Shown: piece after piece, positions 1 to 10,110 of the stretch
Layout: each line of letters begins with the position of its first letter
Numbering within the stretch: position 1 is the first letter of the stretch
Assembly (NCBI GenBank): GCA_025362315.1
Contig: JANYGP010000071.1
Location: 210,265-274,264 of the forward strand
Length of the DNA stretch: 64,000 bases
Reading direction: 5' to 3'
Source of the DNA: Polaromonas sp.
Lineage (GTDB): Bacteria > Pseudomonadota > Gammaproteobacteria > Burkholderiales > Burkholderiaceae_C
Translations under genes and position numbers: made by a program
Notes under the pieces: model-generated
Seen by the model: the letters and a program-made list of their open reading frames with translations, nothing else
Told to the model about the DNA's origin: nothing
The model's database searches: none

Positions 1-2666
1 GCGCGCCTGAATTGCAATGGGACTTGAACTACCTGATCAAGCTGTGGACAGCGATTGAAGGCGCTGGCAAGGGCGGCAAGGGCGCATTCCTGATTTATCA
101 GGAATCAAGCTTGGTGATTCGCGCGATTCGTGATTATTTCAACAGCGACATCGGCGATATTTTGTTTGACACCGACGACGTGTACGAGCAGGCCAAGCAG
201 TTCATGGACCACGTGATGCCCGAGCATGCGCACCGCGTCAAGCGCTACCGCGACGACGCGCCGCTGTTCAGCCGTTTCCAGATTGAGCACCAGATCGAAT
301 CAGCGTATGCCCGCACGGTGCAGCTGCCTTCAGGCGGCGCGATTGTGATCGACCACACCGAGGCGCTGGTGTCGGTCGACGTCAACTCGGCGCGCGCCAT
401 CAAAGGCGGCGACATTGAAGAAACCGCCACCCGCACCAACCTGGAAGCCGCTGACGAAGTGGCCCGCCAGATGCGCCTGCGTGACTTGGGCGGCATCATC
501 GTCATTGACTTTATTGACATGGAAGAGTCGCGCAACCGCCGCGATGTAGAAAACCGGCTGCGCGATGCGTTGCGGCAAGACCGCGCGCGGGTGCAGTTTG
601 GCACCATCAGCAAATTTGGCCTGATGGAAATGAGCCGCCAGCGTTTGCGGCCTGCTCTCAGCGAAGGCGCATCGATTCCCTGCCCGCGTTGCGGCGGCTC
701 GGGTCATATTCGCGATACCGAAAGTTCGGCATTGCAAATTTTGCGGATCATTCAGGAAGAGTCGCTGAAAGACAGCACGGCGTCGGTGCTGTGCCAGGTG
801 CCAGTCGATGTGGCCGCTTTCTTGCTAAACGAAAAGCGCTCGGAAATCAGCAAAATTGAAATGAAGCAGCGCATCAATGTGCTGATCGTGCCGAACAAAA
901 CGCTGGAAACGCCCAACTACCGACTGGAGCGCTTGAAGCACGACGATCCGCGTCTGGACAACATTGAGGCCAGCTACAAGATGGCTGAGGAAATGGAAGA
1001 CCCGACCACGGTGACGCGCCGCAACCAGGAAAAGCACAACATGCAGGAACCCATCATCAAGGGGGTGCTGCCAGATGCGCCGGCGCCAATGGCCACACCT
1101 AGACCTGAAGCCAGACCTGAAGCCAGACCTGAAACCAAGCCTGAGGCAAAACCTGAAGCGGTTCCAGCTGCAAAATCGCCACCTGCACCAGTGCAGGCAG
1201 TTGCTCCGTCAGAAAAAGGTTTTTTTGGCTGGATCAAAGACTTTTTTGGTGGCGCAGAAACGCCTGCCAAGCCCGCGGTAAGTGCGGGTGAAGTTGTCAA
1301 AGACGACCGCGAAGGCGATGCGCGCCGGGAAGCTGCCCGCGGTGATGCAAATCGTGACGGCAGGGGCGAGCGTGGTGGCCGCGATGGTCGCCGTGGTGGT
1401 CGCGTCAGGGGTGAACGCGGTGACCGTCCTGAGGGCCGCAGTGAAGCCCGCGGCGAAGGTCGTGGTGAAGGCCGTAGTGAGGGCCGCAGTGAGGGTCGCA
1501 ATGAGGGCCGGCCGGACAGCCGGAACAACGAACGCCGTGAACGTAGCCCCGAGCAGCGCACCGAATCGCGCAATGAGCCGAGAAATGAACCGAGAAATGA
1601 GCCACGCAACGAATCTCGCGGAGACCAGCGTGGCGAACAGCGTGCTGAAAGCCAGGAGCAACGCGAACCACGCCCACCGCGTGAGCCGCGCGAACCCCGC
1701 GAAGGCGGGCGCGCTGAGCGCCCACGCCGTGAACGCAGCGCAGAGCAGCGCCCACCCATGGACGCCACAGAGCAGGACATTGCTCTGGCCAACAAGGCAG
1801 CCATGGCTGCTGCCATGGGCGGCGCAGGTGCCGATGCTGGCCAGGATGCACCGCGCCGTGAACGTGGAGAGCGGGGTGGTGAGCGCGGCCGCCGTCATGA
1901 ACGCAGTGATGAGCCACAAGCTCAGTCGGCAGAACAACGGCAGGACTTTGGCAACACCGCGCCTGCTGACATGCCGGAAATCTCGGGTCTTCAGTCCGGT
2001 CAGGGTTTGCAAGAAGCTATGGGCAATGTGGGCAATGCAGGCAACGCCGGTGATGAACAGCGCCCGCCAAGGGAGCGGCGCAGTCGCGACCGCTATGGCC
2101 GCGAGCGCCGCGAACGTGGTGAAGGTTCTGAGCAACGTGACCATCAAAATGGCAATGAAAACGCCAATGGCAATGGCAATGGCAATGGTGCACAAGCAAC
2201 TGACGGGACTCTAAACCAAAGTCAAAATGAGGTTCCAGCGCACGTAAGTACTGCGCAAACAGCTCCTGAAACTGTAGCAAATAGTGCAGTGGCAAATGCT
2301 TCAACTGTGGCTGTTCCTGTTCCTGTTGCACAAAGTGCTCCGGCAGTTGCGACAAGAGCGCAAGCAGTGCCTGCAATGACGACGCCTGCGGTGCCAGCGG
2401 CCAGCACCATGCCCAAAGTCACGTCTTACGATTTGCCTTTGCAAGACCTGGTACAGGTTGCTCAGGGTTCGGGCTTGCAATGGGTCAGCTCTGACGCAAT
2501 TAAAATTGCACAGGTGCAAGCTGCCATTGCAGCTGAAGCAAAACCTGTCCATGTCCCGCGCGTTCGGCAGGCGGTTGCTGCATCCAGTGAAGGGCCACTG
2601 GTTCTTGTGGAGACCAAACGCGACTTGCGCGAAATGATCCTGCCGTCAGAAAAAACTGGGAAATAA
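1..2666 (+). CDS. rne: Ribonuclease E, 3' part (5' end outside window)
   Basis: Endoribonuclease of mRNA decay and rRNA/tRNA processing. The reading frame is open from the first bases, so the N-terminal S1 domain lies outside the window; the TTG at 12 is an internal codon. The catalytic core is visible, with two acidic metal-site motifs (SVDVNSARAIKG near base 375 and VIDFIDM near 505) and the zinc-link motif CPRCGGSG near 685. After about base 1050 the protein becomes the usual disordered scaffold tail: Pro/Glu/Lys repeats (RPEARPEA-type), then long Arg/Glu/Gly-rich repeats, an Asn/Gly run, and a conserved C-terminal end (PLVLVETKRDL). A short aromatic segment (KGFFGWIKDFFG, 1216-1251) could be a membrane- or partner-binding motif. 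A family A repeat lies at 2221-2286. A terminator follows the stop. Identity is certain; tail functions are inference. Confidence 0.97.
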   Translation, partial: APELQWDLNYLIKLWTAIEGAGKGGKGAFLIYQESSLVIRAIRDYFNSDIGDILFDTDDVYEQAKQFMDHVMPEHAHRVKRYRDDAPLFSRFQIEHQIESAYARTVQLPSGGAIVIDHTEALVSVDVNSARAIKGGDIEETATRTNLEAADEVARQMRLRDLGGIIVIDFIDMEESRNRRDVENRLRDALRQDRARVQFGTISKFGLMEMSRQRLRPALSEGASIPCPRCGGSGHIRDTESSALQILRIIQEESLKDSTASVLCQVPVDVAAFLLNEKRSEISKIEMKQRINVLIVPNKTLETPNYRLERLKHDDPRLDNIEASYKMAEEMEDPTTVTRRNQEKHNMQEPIIKGVLPDAPAPMATPRPEARPEARPETKPEAKPEAVPAAKSPPAPVQAVAPSEKGFFGWIKDFFGGAETPAKPAVSAGEVVKDDREGDARREAARGDANRDGRGERGGRDGRRGGRVRGERGDRPEGRSEARGEGRGEGRSEGRSEGRNEGRPDSRNNERRERSPEQRTESRNEPRNEPRNEPRNESRGDQRGEQRAESQEQREPRPPREPREPREGGRAERPRRERSAEQRPPMDATEQDIALANKAAMAAAMGGAGADAGQDAPRRERGERGGERGRRHERSDEPQAQSAEQRQDFGNTAPADMPEISGLQSGQGLQEAMGNVGNAGNAGDEQRPPRERRSRDRYGRERRERGEGSEQRDHQNGNENANGNGNGNGAQATDGTLNQSQNEVPAHVSTAQTAPETVANSAVANASTVAVPVPVAQSAPAVATRAQAVPAMTTPAVPAASTMPKVTSYDLPLQDLVQVAQGSGLQWVSSDAIKIAQVQAAIAAEAKPVHVPRVRQAVAASSEGPLVLVETKRDLREMILPSEKTGK
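2221..2286 (+). repeat. Family A dispersed repeat inside rne
   Basis: Reads tcaaaatgaggttccagcgc, then actgcgcaaacagctcctga and aactgtagcaaat. Translated as NEVPAHVSTAQTAPETVAN, in the same frame as NEALAHTNRAQTAIENVAN of the photolyase-like copy. Confidence 0.8.
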
Positions 2667-2693
2667 GACGGAGCGGTCTTGACACCGACAATC

Positions 2694-2733
2694 AAAAGCC
2701 CGGTTTCTTTTTCAAGTTTCCGGGCTTTTTTTT
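2694..2733 (+). terminator. Rho-independent terminator of rne
   Basis: Inverted repeat AAAAGCCCGG...CCGGGCTTTT, followed by a T run, 27 bases after the rne stop. The 3' arm plus its preceding ttcaagtt is repeated once more, slightly changed, at 2732-2753. On the other strand the hairpin could also help end transcription from hemY, but its T run there is short. Confidence 0.85.
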
Positions 2734-2796
2734 CAAGTTATCGGGCTTTTTTTATCCGAGGAACGCAAGCAGCGCAGTTCTCAACTTGGTCATCAG

Positions 2797-4086
2797 CTAT
2801 ATCAAAGCTGCCTGTTTGTACGCCTCTTGTGCAGCAGCTTCATCGCCGCGCTGCTCTGCCAGCACTGCCAGAGCCCGCCAGGCATTGCGGTGCAAGCCAG
2901 CGTCCTGCAAACCCAGGACGGACAGCGACAGCCATTGGCGGGATTTGCCCCACAACTGGCGGCTCAGGGCTGCCATACCGGCCAGATACTGCACGTTGGC
3001 ATCTCGCGGTCTGGCGGCTTGCGCGGCTTCAATGCGGGCAAGCCACGGCGCATCCAGAGAATCCAGACCAGGCTGCAGTGCACTGACGAGCTTGATGCGC
3101 AGGCTGTCGCTCAAGACAGATCCTGCCTGCATGGCTTGCTCCCACACCAATAGCAGCCAGCTGCGGGCCAAAACCGCATCACCGTGCAGCGCCATCAAGC
3201 GGGTGGCGGCATGCACCACCAGCTCGGGCATGGCGCGTTCGTTGTCGTCCAGCGCGTTCCACGCCTGCTGCAGCTGCACCGGGTCATGGGCATCGCTGAG
3301 CAACTCAAGCCCCAGGCCGCGCACGATGCTTTGCGCTGCAGAACTTGAAAAAGCCCGGTGCTTGGCCAAAAGCCGTGCCGTGTCGAGGGCTTGGGCAGTT
3401 TGCTTCAACTGGCGGTTGGCACGCAACTTCAAGCGCAGGGCCAGCGTCCGTCTGCCCGCGCCCTGGGGCAATTGCGCCAGAGCATCAAGCGCACGGGCGG
3501 CATCGGTATCGTCCAGGGCCCAGCGCGCTGCGCGCAGTTGCACGCCCTCCCGTACCTCCTGTGCATGGCGCGGTGCCGAACTTTGCAGGGCCAGCTGCAA
3601 ATGTTCATTGCGCAAGGCCATGTTTTGCAGGGACTGCGCACTTTCAGCTACCAGCAGATGTGCCAGCGACTGCAACTGGCTGGCCCTGACAGTGCTGTAA
3701 CCGGGCACCTGGCCAGTCTCAAGCGCCAGGCGCGACAGACTTTGCTCCTGTGTGATCGCGTTTTGCGCTGACCGGGTGGCCCGGATGTAACGCCCGGCCA
3801 GCTGGTGTGCCAGCGCGTCCATCAGGGCACCATACATGGCGCGCTCTTTTTGCTGGGCGCGCCAGGCTCTTGCCTGGCTTGGCAAAGTGGTCACAGCAGT
3901 CAAAGCCCGCAGCGCCAGATAAATCAGCGTAAAAAAACCGACCAGCAAAAAAATCGCCAGATTAAACGACACATCGACCCGGTGCGGTGGCCAAAACACA
4001 GTAACTACCGCCTGGTTGTTGCCGGCAAACAATGCACTTGCAGCGGCAATTGCGAACAGGGCCAAAAGCCAAAAAGCGGCGCGCAT
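2797..4086 (-). CDS. hemY: HemY, heme biosynthesis-associated inner-membrane TPR protein
   Basis: Protein of 429 residues, last of the hemC-hemD-hemX-hemY operon. Residues 1-60 hold two hydrophobic helices (LLALFAIAAASALFAG and LAIFLLVGFFTLIYLAL), and the rest is an Ala/Leu-rich helical repeat region typical of the HemY TPR fold. The HemY_N signature (NNQAVVTVFWPPHRVDVS) follows the first helix. It starts 37 bases after the hemX stop, so it is likely co-transcribed. The exact biochemical role of proteobacterial HemY is unsettled; it should not be confused with the oxidase once called HemY in Bacillus. Family assignment is firm from both sequence and context. Confidence 0.92.
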   Translation of the reverse strand: MRAAFWLLALFAIAAASALFAGNNQAVVTVFWPPHRVDVSFNLAIFLLVGFFTLIYLALRALTAVTTLPSQARAWRAQQKERAMYGALMDALAHQLAGRYIRATRSAQNAITQEQSLSRLALETGQVPGYSTVRASQLQSLAHLLVAESAQSLQNMALRNEHLQLALQSSAPRHAQEVREGVQLRAARWALDDTDAARALDALAQLPQGAGRRTLALRLKLRANRQLKQTAQALDTARLLAKHRAFSSSAAQSIVRGLGLELLSDAHDPVQLQQAWNALDDNERAMPELVVHAATRLMALHGDAVLARSWLLLVWEQAMQAGSVLSDSLRIKLVSALQPGLDSLDAPWLARIEAAQAARPRDANVQYLAGMAALSRQLWGKSRQWLSLSVLGLQDAGLHRNAWRALAVLAEQRGDEAAAQEAYKQAALI

Positions 4087-4123
4087 GGTGTTGCCTGCTT
4101 CCTTTTTTCCTGATGCCAGTTGC

Positions 4124-5221
4124 CTAGCGGCCCGCTGCCGCTGTCGCCAGCGCAGCCATTGTGTCGTCCAGGCGCGGCAGCTCGCTGGTTTTCAGCTGGC
4201 TCTGTATCTGCGCCAACAGCTGGATGGCAGCCTGCGTCTTGCGCGAGCCGGGATCAAAATATTTGCCGAGCCAGTTGCCGGCACTCAGCAGATCGGCGCG
4301 TGCCGTATCGGTTTGCCTCGCCAGCAAACCCAGACGGGCGTTGAGCAACCTCAGCTTGAGGTTTTCACGCAGGAAAAATGATTGCTCGGGCGAGAGCAAT
4401 GCAGCCTCAGGCTGCTCGATGCGGCTGACACGCAGCAGCTTGCGGGCTTCTTCGTTGATCTTGTCGAGCGCACGGCTGGCAGCGGCTTGCAGTTGTTGCC
4501 TGTCAAACCAGGACCCCACCGTGCCTGCCTTGAAGCCTGCAGCAGGTGGCTGAACCACAGCCGGTGCAGCTGCGCGTACCTGGCTTTGCATGAATGCATT
4601 GGCAACAGGCAGTTCGTCGGCCATGCGGGTCAGCTCGTCGATCTTGATCATCAGCACTGGCACATCGGTCAGGCTGGCCGCCTTGATGCGGTCCGTGTCT
4701 TTGGCAATCGCGCGCTGCAACGGGTTCAGCCGCGGCTGAGCAGCCCGCAGCAGTCGCTGCTCGGCTGCACTCAGGGCGGCTGTCAGCGGCACGGCACTGC
4801 CAGTCAGTTGCGCCTGCTGCTGGGCCAGCCGCAAGGCAGATTCAATGTCCACCACCAGATTTTCATCGCGCGAGCGGGACAGGCTTTGCATCAACTCTTC
4901 AAGCTGGCCGCGCTGCAAGCTCACCTCACTGATGCGGTTTTCCTGCAATGCCAGCCGCGCAGTCAGCTCTCGTGCGCCGTCCTGGGCAGCTTTGGCCAGG
5001 GTGCGGGCCTCGATGGCCTGCGCACCGGAGTCCAGGCTGCGCCGGGCCAGTTCTTCCTGGATGTTTCCCAGCTTTTGCCACAACAGGGCACTGACCAGCA
5101 AAGCCATCGCGCTCAAAACCAAAACCAGATAGGCCAACTTTTTGGGGACAGAAAATTTGTCCGCAGCCGCGTTTGTTACTTCGTTTTCAATGACGGGCAG
5201 AACTTGGGAGACATCACTCAT
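4124..5221 (-). CDS. hemX: HemX-like membrane protein
   Basis: Protein of 365 residues. A short cytoplasmic N-terminus is followed by one membrane helix (LAYLVLVLSAMALLVSALLW, about residues 29-48) and a long periplasmic part that begins as a coiled coil. The family is often labelled uroporphyrinogen-III C-methyltransferase, but no SAM-binding methyltransferase motifs are visible, so that label should not be taken as a function. The start ATG overlaps the hemD stop (ATGA at 5218-5221), showing translational coupling. It probably works with HemY as a membrane-bound accessory of heme synthesis; this is inference from operon position. Confidence 0.9.
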   Translation of the reverse strand: MSDVSQVLPVIENEVTNAAADKFSVPKKLAYLVLVLSAMALLVSALLWQKLGNIQEELARRSLDSGAQAIEARTLAKAAQDGARELTARLALQENRISEVSLQRGQLEELMQSLSRSRDENLVVDIESALRLAQQQAQLTGSAVPLTAALSAAEQRLLRAAQPRLNPLQRAIAKDTDRIKAASLTDVPVLMIKIDELTRMADELPVANAFMQSQVRAAAPAVVQPPAAGFKAGTVGSWFDRQQLQAAASRALDKINEEARKLLRVSRIEQPEAALLSPEQSFFLRENLKLRLLNARLGLLARQTDTARADLLSAGNWLGKYFDPGSRKTQAAIQLLAQIQSQLKTSELPRLDDTMAALATAAAGR

Positions 5222-6096
5222 GGTGCCGTCGATTCTATCGAGGCCAATGCCTCAATGATGTCTGGCAAATCCGGTCGTGACGGTTGAACTACACCCCAAC
5301 CCGCGGCACGGACTGCGGCTTCAATCCGTGGGTGGGTGGCGATGGCACGGGCACCTTGCCAGGTCATGCCTGTCAGGTTAGCCTGGCAGGTCAGGTTAAC
5401 CACCGCTTCAGAGCTGCTGAACAACCACACCGTCCCGTCGTGGCTGGCAGACCGGGCAACATCAATTTGCGTTGGCGACAGGCATGGCACACGCCTTTCA
5501 TAGCTGCTGACCACTTCGACCGTGGCGCCGCTGGCACGCCACTGGCGGGTCAGCCAGTCGCGGCCTGCCCCGGTGCTGGTGTCAGCTGCGTCGCCTTTGC
5601 CGCGCACGATCAACACTCTGGCGCCCTGCCAGTTGCTCGGGCCCACCACTTGCCACAAGGCCTCCGAATCAAACTGCGCAGCCTCTGGTGGCGGCGCATC
5701 AATCTGGCTGGCAGCTATGCCTGCGGCCCGCAAAGCTGCCACTGTGCCGGGGCCCGGTGCCAGAAACCGGAGATGACCAGGCAAGTGTTTTGCTATATTT
5801 ACGGGAGCTGCTAGCGCCCTATTTATATGCGCTAGAGCCATATTTGATTCAACAAATGCACTGACAAAGTGCACCACTGCGTTCGGACTGACAAACATGC
5901 ATGCGGCGCAAGTGTGCAACTGTGCAATGGCCTGTTTTAAAGCGCTGATGTCAGCCGGACTGGCAATAGCAACAATTTCAATCAGCGGCAAAGCTTGCGC
6001 ATTAACGCCGCTTTGCTGCAAGCGGGCTACCCAAACAGCTGCATCAAGCGCGGGGCGGGTGACGATGACTCTGTTTGAGCGGCCCGAACTGGTCAT
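5218..6096 (-). CDS. hemD: Uroporphyrinogen-III synthase
   Basis: Closes hydroxymethylbilane to uroporphyrinogen III with inversion of ring D. The protein is 292 residues with the HemD fold: N-terminal RVIVTRP, FVSPNAV in the first domain, LIVRGKG in the middle and a VWLFSSSEAV motif in the second. I chose the ATG at 6096, which shares its A with the hemC TGA stop (TGATG), over a longer frame reaching 6132. Residues about 82-104 (ALAHINRALAAPVNIAK) are encoded by a family A repeat (5788-5851) and so are probably a late, tolerated addition between conserved blocks. The stop overlaps the hemX start. Confidence 0.93.
   Translation of the reverse strand: MTSSGRSNRVIVTRPALDAAVWVARLQQSGVNAQALPLIEIVAIASPADISALKQAIAQLHTCAACMFVSPNAVVHFVSAFVESNMALAHINRALAAPVNIAKHLPGHLRFLAPGPGTVAALRAAGIAASQIDAPPPEAAQFDSEALWQVVGPSNWQGARVLIVRGKGDAADTSTGAGRDWLTRQWRASGATVEVVSSYERRVPCLSPTQIDVARSASHDGTVWLFSSSEAVVNLTCQANLTGMTWQGARAIATHPRIEAAVRAAGWGVVQPSRPDLPDIIEALASIESTAP
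5788..5851 (-). repeat. Family A dispersed repeat inside hemD
   Basis: On the hemD coding strand it reads tcaaatatggctctagcgca, then a variable stretch, gggcgctagcagct and finally atagcaaa. It aligns base for base over most of about 60 positions with the copies in the photolyase-like gene and rne, and it is in frame with hemD. Confidence 0.8.
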
Positions 6097-7115
6097 CAGG
6101 TCATGGGCTGGACGTCTGGATTGGCAGCCCACACTGCGCCGCCAGCGCGCAGTTGTGCAGCCACAGCAATGCCCAGCGCCTCAGCTTGCGCAAACGTGTT
6201 GACCACCGCGGTTTTCTGCGCATGAACCAGCGGGGTGATCCGCCCCGATTCAACGCTGGCCGGATCGCCCCAGGCGGCTTGCAGCAGCATGGTCTTTTCA
6301 GTACCACCATCGCTGCCAGATGCTGGCCCGCGGGTAAAAGCTGCCAGCGGCATGGAGCAGCTGCCGCCCATCGCGCGAGACACACATCGCTCGGCCGTCA
6401 CGGCCAGCCAGGTCGGCATGTCTGCTAAGGTTTTCAGTCCTTCGAGCAGATCAGCCCTGTCTGCACGCACTTCAATGCCCAATGCGCCCTGCCCGGCCGC
6501 AGGCAACATGTCCGTGATGGGAAATGTGCAGCGGATACGTTCTGGCATTTCAAGCCGCTTCAAGCCAGCAGCGGCCAGCACAATCGCGTCGTATTGCCCT
6601 TCATCCAGTTTGCGCAGGCGGGTGTCAAGGTTGCCGCGCAGCGGATCAATTTTCAAATCCGGCCGCAGGGCTTTGAGCAGCACGAGGCGGCGCAGGCTGG
6701 ACGTGCCCACCACAGCGCCCTGCGGCAGCTCGGCCAGGCTGGCGTATTTGTTTGACACAAAAGCATCGTGCGGGTCCTCCCGCGTCATCACGCAGGCCAG
6801 TGCAAAGCCATCGGGCAAGTCCATGGGCACATCTTTGAGCGAATGCACGGCAATGTCGGCGCGGCCTTCTGTCAGGGCAACCTCCAGCTCTTTGACAAAC
6901 AGGCCTTTGCCGCCCACCTTGCTCAGTGACCTGTCCAGAATCTGGTCACCCAAAGTGGTCATGCCCAGCAACTCAACCTGCCAGCCCAGTTGCGTTTGAA
7001 GCAGCGCCTTGACGTGTTCAGCCTGCCACATCGCCAGGCGGCTTTCACGGGTGGCAATGACCACTTTTTTGCCGCCGCCACTGCGTTTTTTTTCGCTGCT
7101 CACATCCATGTCCAT
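6096..7115 (-). CDS. hemC: Hydroxymethylbilane synthase (porphobilinogen deaminase)
   Basis: Joins four porphobilinogens into hydroxymethylbilane. The 339-residue protein shows the family blocks [50 protein letters not shown] and the dipyrromethane cofactor loop [10 protein letters not shown], whose Cys is about residue 253. It is the first gene of hemCDXY and faces ppc across only 45 bases, so the two promoters must lie close together or overlap. The N-terminal [15 protein letters not shown] is a basic extension, and a second in-frame ATG lies two codons downstream. Confidence 0.96.
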   Translation of the reverse strand: MDMDVSSEKKRSGGGKKVVIATRESRLAMWQAEHVKALLQTQLGWQVELLGMTTLGDQILDRSLSKVGGKGLFVKELEVALTEGRADIAVHSLKDVPMDLPDGFALACVMTREDPHDAFVSNKYASLAELPQGAVVGTSSLRRLVLLKALRPDLKIDPLRGNLDTRLRKLDEGQYDAIVLAAAGLKRLEMPERIRCTFPITDMLPAAGQGALGIEVRADRADLLEGLKTLADMPTWLAVTAERCVSRAMGGSCSMPLAAFTRGPASGSDGGTEKTMLLQAAWGDPASVESGRITPLVHAQKTAVVNTFAQAEALGIAVAAQLRAGGAVWAANPDVQPMT

Positions 7116-7160
7116 GCCTCGTAACCTGTTCGTAATCTTTCAAGGGAAGGCAATGCTAGC

Positions 7161-10103
7161 ATGTACATGACACCGAACACAGTGAAAAGCATGCCCACAA
7201 AATCATCTAAAAACAACGAGCGACCATTGGTAGAAGACATCCGTCTGCTGGGCAGAATTCTGGGCGATGTGATCCGTGAACAGGAGGGTGTGGCCGAGTT
7301 TGAACTGATTGAGCAGGTGCGCACGTTGTCGGTGGCTTTCAGGCGCGATGCCGATGTCCAGGCTGACAAGGCACTGAAAAAATTGCTCAAAGGTTTGTCG
7401 GGCGACCAGACCGTCAGCGTGATTCGGGCGTTTACCTACTTCAGCCATCTGGCCAATCTGGCTGAAGATCGCCACCACATTCGCCGCCGCGCCATTCACG
7501 AACGTGCTGGTGACACGCAGGAAGGGAGTATTGATGTGGCCCTGGCCCGCTTGAGGTGGGCGGGAATAGCTCCAAAAACCATAGCGGACACACTGGCGCG
7601 CAGCTTTGTATCGCCAGTGCTTACAGCGCACCCCACTGAAGTGCAACGCAAAAGCATATTGGATGCAGAGCGCAGCATTGCCCAGCTTTTGACGGCGCGT
7701 GACGACATCAAGGCGCTGGCTTCAGCCACCAGTACCACCAGCCCGGCGCTGGCAGCCAAAGACCTGCTCACGCCCCGCGACCTGGCTGCCAACGAAGCCC
7801 AGTTGCGCGCCCGGGTGATGCAACTGTGGCAAACCCGGCTGCTGCGTTTGACCAAACTGACCGTTCTGGACGAAATTGAAAACGCCCTGAGTTATTACGA
7901 AGCAACTTTTTTGCGCGAAATCCCCAAGCTGTACGCCAACCTGGAGCGCGAGCTGGCGGGCGGGCTGAACGGGCAGCCGATTCACAGCTTCTTGCGCATG
8001 GGCCAATGGATTGGTGGTGACCGCGACGGCAACCCGAATGTGTCAGCTGACACCCTGAACTATGCGCTGAGCCGCCAGTCGGAGGTGGCGCTTCGCCACT
8101 ATCTGACTGAAGTTCATTTGCTGGGCAGCGAGCTGTCCATGTCCGTCATGCTGGCTGGCGTGAGCCCTGAAATGCAGACGCTGGCCAACAGCTCACCTGA
8201 TACCAACGAGCACCGCCAGGATGAGCCCTACCGCCGGGCCCTGACAGGTGTCTACGCCCGCCTGGCTGCGACCCTTAAAAACCTGTCGGGTGGCGATGCT
8301 GCACGCCATGCTGTTGCACCGCAGAACGCGTACAAAAAATCCGAAGAATTTTTGGCAGACCTTGCCACCATTGCTGCATCGCTGAAGGCAAACCATGGCC
8401 AGGCCCTTGTAGCGCAGCGCCTGCATCCGCTGATGCGCGCGGTGGATGTGTTTGGCTTTCATCTGGCCACAGTGGACTTGCGGCAAAGCTCTGACAGGCA
8501 TGAGGAGGTGGTGGCCGAATTGCTGGATACTGCGCGCATTGAGCCAGCTTATGCAAGCCTGAACGAGCCGGACAAGCGTGAGCTGCTGATGCGCCTGCTC
8601 AATGAGGCACGTCCACTGCGGGTGGTGGGAGCGGTGTACACCGCCAACGCGCAGGCAGAACTGGCCATCTTTGAAGCAGCACGCAGTGTGCTGGCCCGAT
8701 TTGGCAAACAGGCCATACGCCACTACATCATCAGCCACACTGAAACTGTCAGCGACCTGCTGGAAGTGCTGCTGCTGCAAAAAGAAGTTGGCCTGATGTC
8801 TGGGAGACTACAAGCCCCCACGCTTGCCACTGCGTGTGCTGCGCTGCCCCCCGAGGGGGCGCGGCCTGGCTCGGGGCAGCCCAGCGCGGTGGCCCCTGCA
8901 GTCTGTGAATTGATCGTCGTGCCTCTGTTCGAGACCATTGAAGACTTGCGAAACGCCGAGCCCATCATGCGCGAGTTTTACGCCCTGCCCGGCATTGCGC
9001 AACTGCTCCAGCGCAGCGGGGCCGAGCAGGACATCATGCTGGGCTATTCGGACAGCAACAAGGACGGCGGCATTTTTACCAGCAACTGGGAGCTGTACTG
9101 CGCCGAAATCGCTCTGGTCGAATTGTTCGACACTCTGGCCGCATCGCATGGCCTTGTCTTGCGGCTTTTTCATGGCCGGGGCGGCACAGTCGGCCGGGGC
9201 GGCGGCCCGAGTTACCAGGCCATTCTGGCCCAGCCTCCTGGCACCGTTCGTGGGCAAATTCGCCTGACCGAGCAGGGTGAGGTGATTGGCTCCAAATATG
9301 CCAACCCAGAGATTGGCAGGCGAAACCTGGAAACACTGGTGGCTGCCACCCTGGAGGCAACCCTGCTGCAGCCAACCAAGCCTGCCACTGCTGCATTTCT
9401 AAAAGCGGCAGCAGCGCTGTCATCCAGCAGCATGGCCGCTTATCGCGCGCTGGTGTACGAGACGCCAGGTTTTACCGAGTATTTTTTCACCGCCACGCCG
9501 ATACGTGAAATCGCAGAACTGAACCTGGGCTCCAGACCAGCATCGCGCAAGCCCAGCCAGAAAATTGAAGATTTGCGCGCCATTCCCTGGGGCTTCAGCT
9601 GGGGGCAGTGCCGCCTGACGCTGCCTGGCTGGTATGGATTTGGCGCTGCCGTGCATGCCATGCTGGCCGAAGGCGGAGCCCCCGCCAAACGCAAGGAAGC
9701 GATCCAGCTGCTGCAAAAAATGGTCAGGGAGTGGCCGTTTTTCAGGACACTTTTGAGCAACATGGACATGGTGCTTGCCAAGAGCGACCTGGCACTGGCA
9801 TCGCGCTATTCAGAACTTGTGCCCGATACCAGGCTGCGCAAAAAGATTTTCGGTGCCATTGAAGCCGAATGGCACCGGACAGTCAGCGCGCTGGCACTGA
9901 TCACCGGCGAGAAGCATTTGCTTGCAGACAACGCATCGCTGCAGCGGTCCATCCGCCACCGTTTTCCCTATGTTGACCCCTTGCACCATTTGCAGATAGA
10001 ACTGGTCCGCCGGTCAAGAGCCGGCCAGGCCGATGAGCGCATACAGCGCGGCATTCATATTTCAATCAATGGCATAGCAGCAGGCCTGCGCAACACTGGG
10101 TAG
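7161..10103 (+). CDS. ppc: Phosphoenolpyruvate carboxylase
   Basis: Carboxylates phosphoenolpyruvate to oxaloacetate to refill the citric acid cycle. The 980-residue protein carries the catalytic His motif TAHPTEV (His about 157), GDRDGNPNV, the YSDSNKDGG loop and the glycine loop [21 protein letters not shown] Shine-Dalgarno lies 10 bases before the ATG. Residues about 552-580, between the conserved KEVGLMSG and [14 protein letters not shown] blocks, are encoded by a GC-rich family B repeat (8815-8897). That adds about 29 Pro/Ala/Gly-rich residues that other PEPCs should lack. The frame stays open through the insertion, so the enzyme is probably functional with an extra surface loop. Confidence 0.96.
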   Translation: MYMTPNTVKSMPTKSSKNNERPLVEDIRLLGRILGDVIREQEGVAEFELIEQVRTLSVAFRRDADVQADKALKKLLKGLSGDQTVSVIRAFTYFSHLANLAEDRHHIRRRAIHERAGDTQEGSIDVALARLRWAGIAPKTIADTLARSFVSPVLTAHPTEVQRKSILDAERSIAQLLTARDDIKALASATSTTSPALAAKDLLTPRDLAANEAQLRARVMQLWQTRLLRLTKLTVLDEIENALSYYEATFLREIPKLYANLERELAGGLNGQPIHSFLRMGQWIGGDRDGNPNVSADTLNYALSRQSEVALRHYLTEVHLLGSELSMSVMLAGVSPEMQTLANSSPDTNEHRQDEPYRRALTGVYARLAATLKNLSGGDAARHAVAPQNAYKKSEEFLADLATIAASLKANHGQALVAQRLHPLMRAVDVFGFHLATVDLRQSSDRHEEVVAELLDTARIEPAYASLNEPDKRELLMRLLNEARPLRVVGAVYTANAQAELAIFEAARSVLARFGKQAIRHYIISHTETVSDLLEVLLLQKEVGLMSGRLQAPTLATACAALPPEGARPGSGQPSAVAPAVCELIVVPLFETIEDLRNAEPIMREFYALPGIAQLLQRSGAEQDIMLGYSDSNKDGGIFTSNWELYCAEIALVELFDTLAASHGLVLRLFHGRGGTVGRGGGPSYQAILAQPPGTVRGQIRLTEQGEVIGSKYANPEIGRRNLETLVAATLEATLLQPTKPATAAFLKAAAALSSSSMAAYRALVYETPGFTEYFFTATPIREIAELNLGSRPASRKPSQKIEDLRAIPWGFSWGQCRLTLPGWYGFGAAVHAMLAEGGAPAKRKEAIQLLQKMVREWPFFRTLLSNMDMVLAKSDLALASRYSELVPDTRLRKKIFGAIEAEWHRTVSALALITGEKHLLADNASLQRSIRHRFPYVDPLHHLQIELVRRSRAGQADERIQRGIHISINGIAAGLRNTG
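8815..8897 (+). repeat. Family B GC-rich repeat inserted in frame in ppc
   Basis: Contains cccacgcttgccactgcgtg, gctgcgctgccccccgaggg and tcggggcagcccagc. The same blocks, in the same order, are seen at 40286-40447 and, reversed, at 46125-46198 and (more weakly) 31870-31968. Here it is translated as part of PEPC. Confidence 0.75.
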
Positions 10104-10110
10104 ATCAACA

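Noticed and set aside
974..1816. Long reverse frame (280 codons) opposite the rne tail
   Set aside because: It mirrors the Arg/Glu/Gly-repeat region of RNase E and consists of Arg/Ser/Gly repeats; no ribosome site or family.
1282..2214. 310-codon plus-strand frame inside rne
   Set aside because: Shifted frame through the same low-complexity repeats; the rne frame is conserved and continuous.
4382..5287. 301-codon frame opposite hemX
   Set aside because: Antisense shadow with no recognisable domain; hemX is supported by overlaps with hemD and gene order.
5495..5512. Extra family A copy in hemD (tttcatagctgctga)
   Set aside because: Only about 12 bases match, with no flanking similarity; chance is sufficient.
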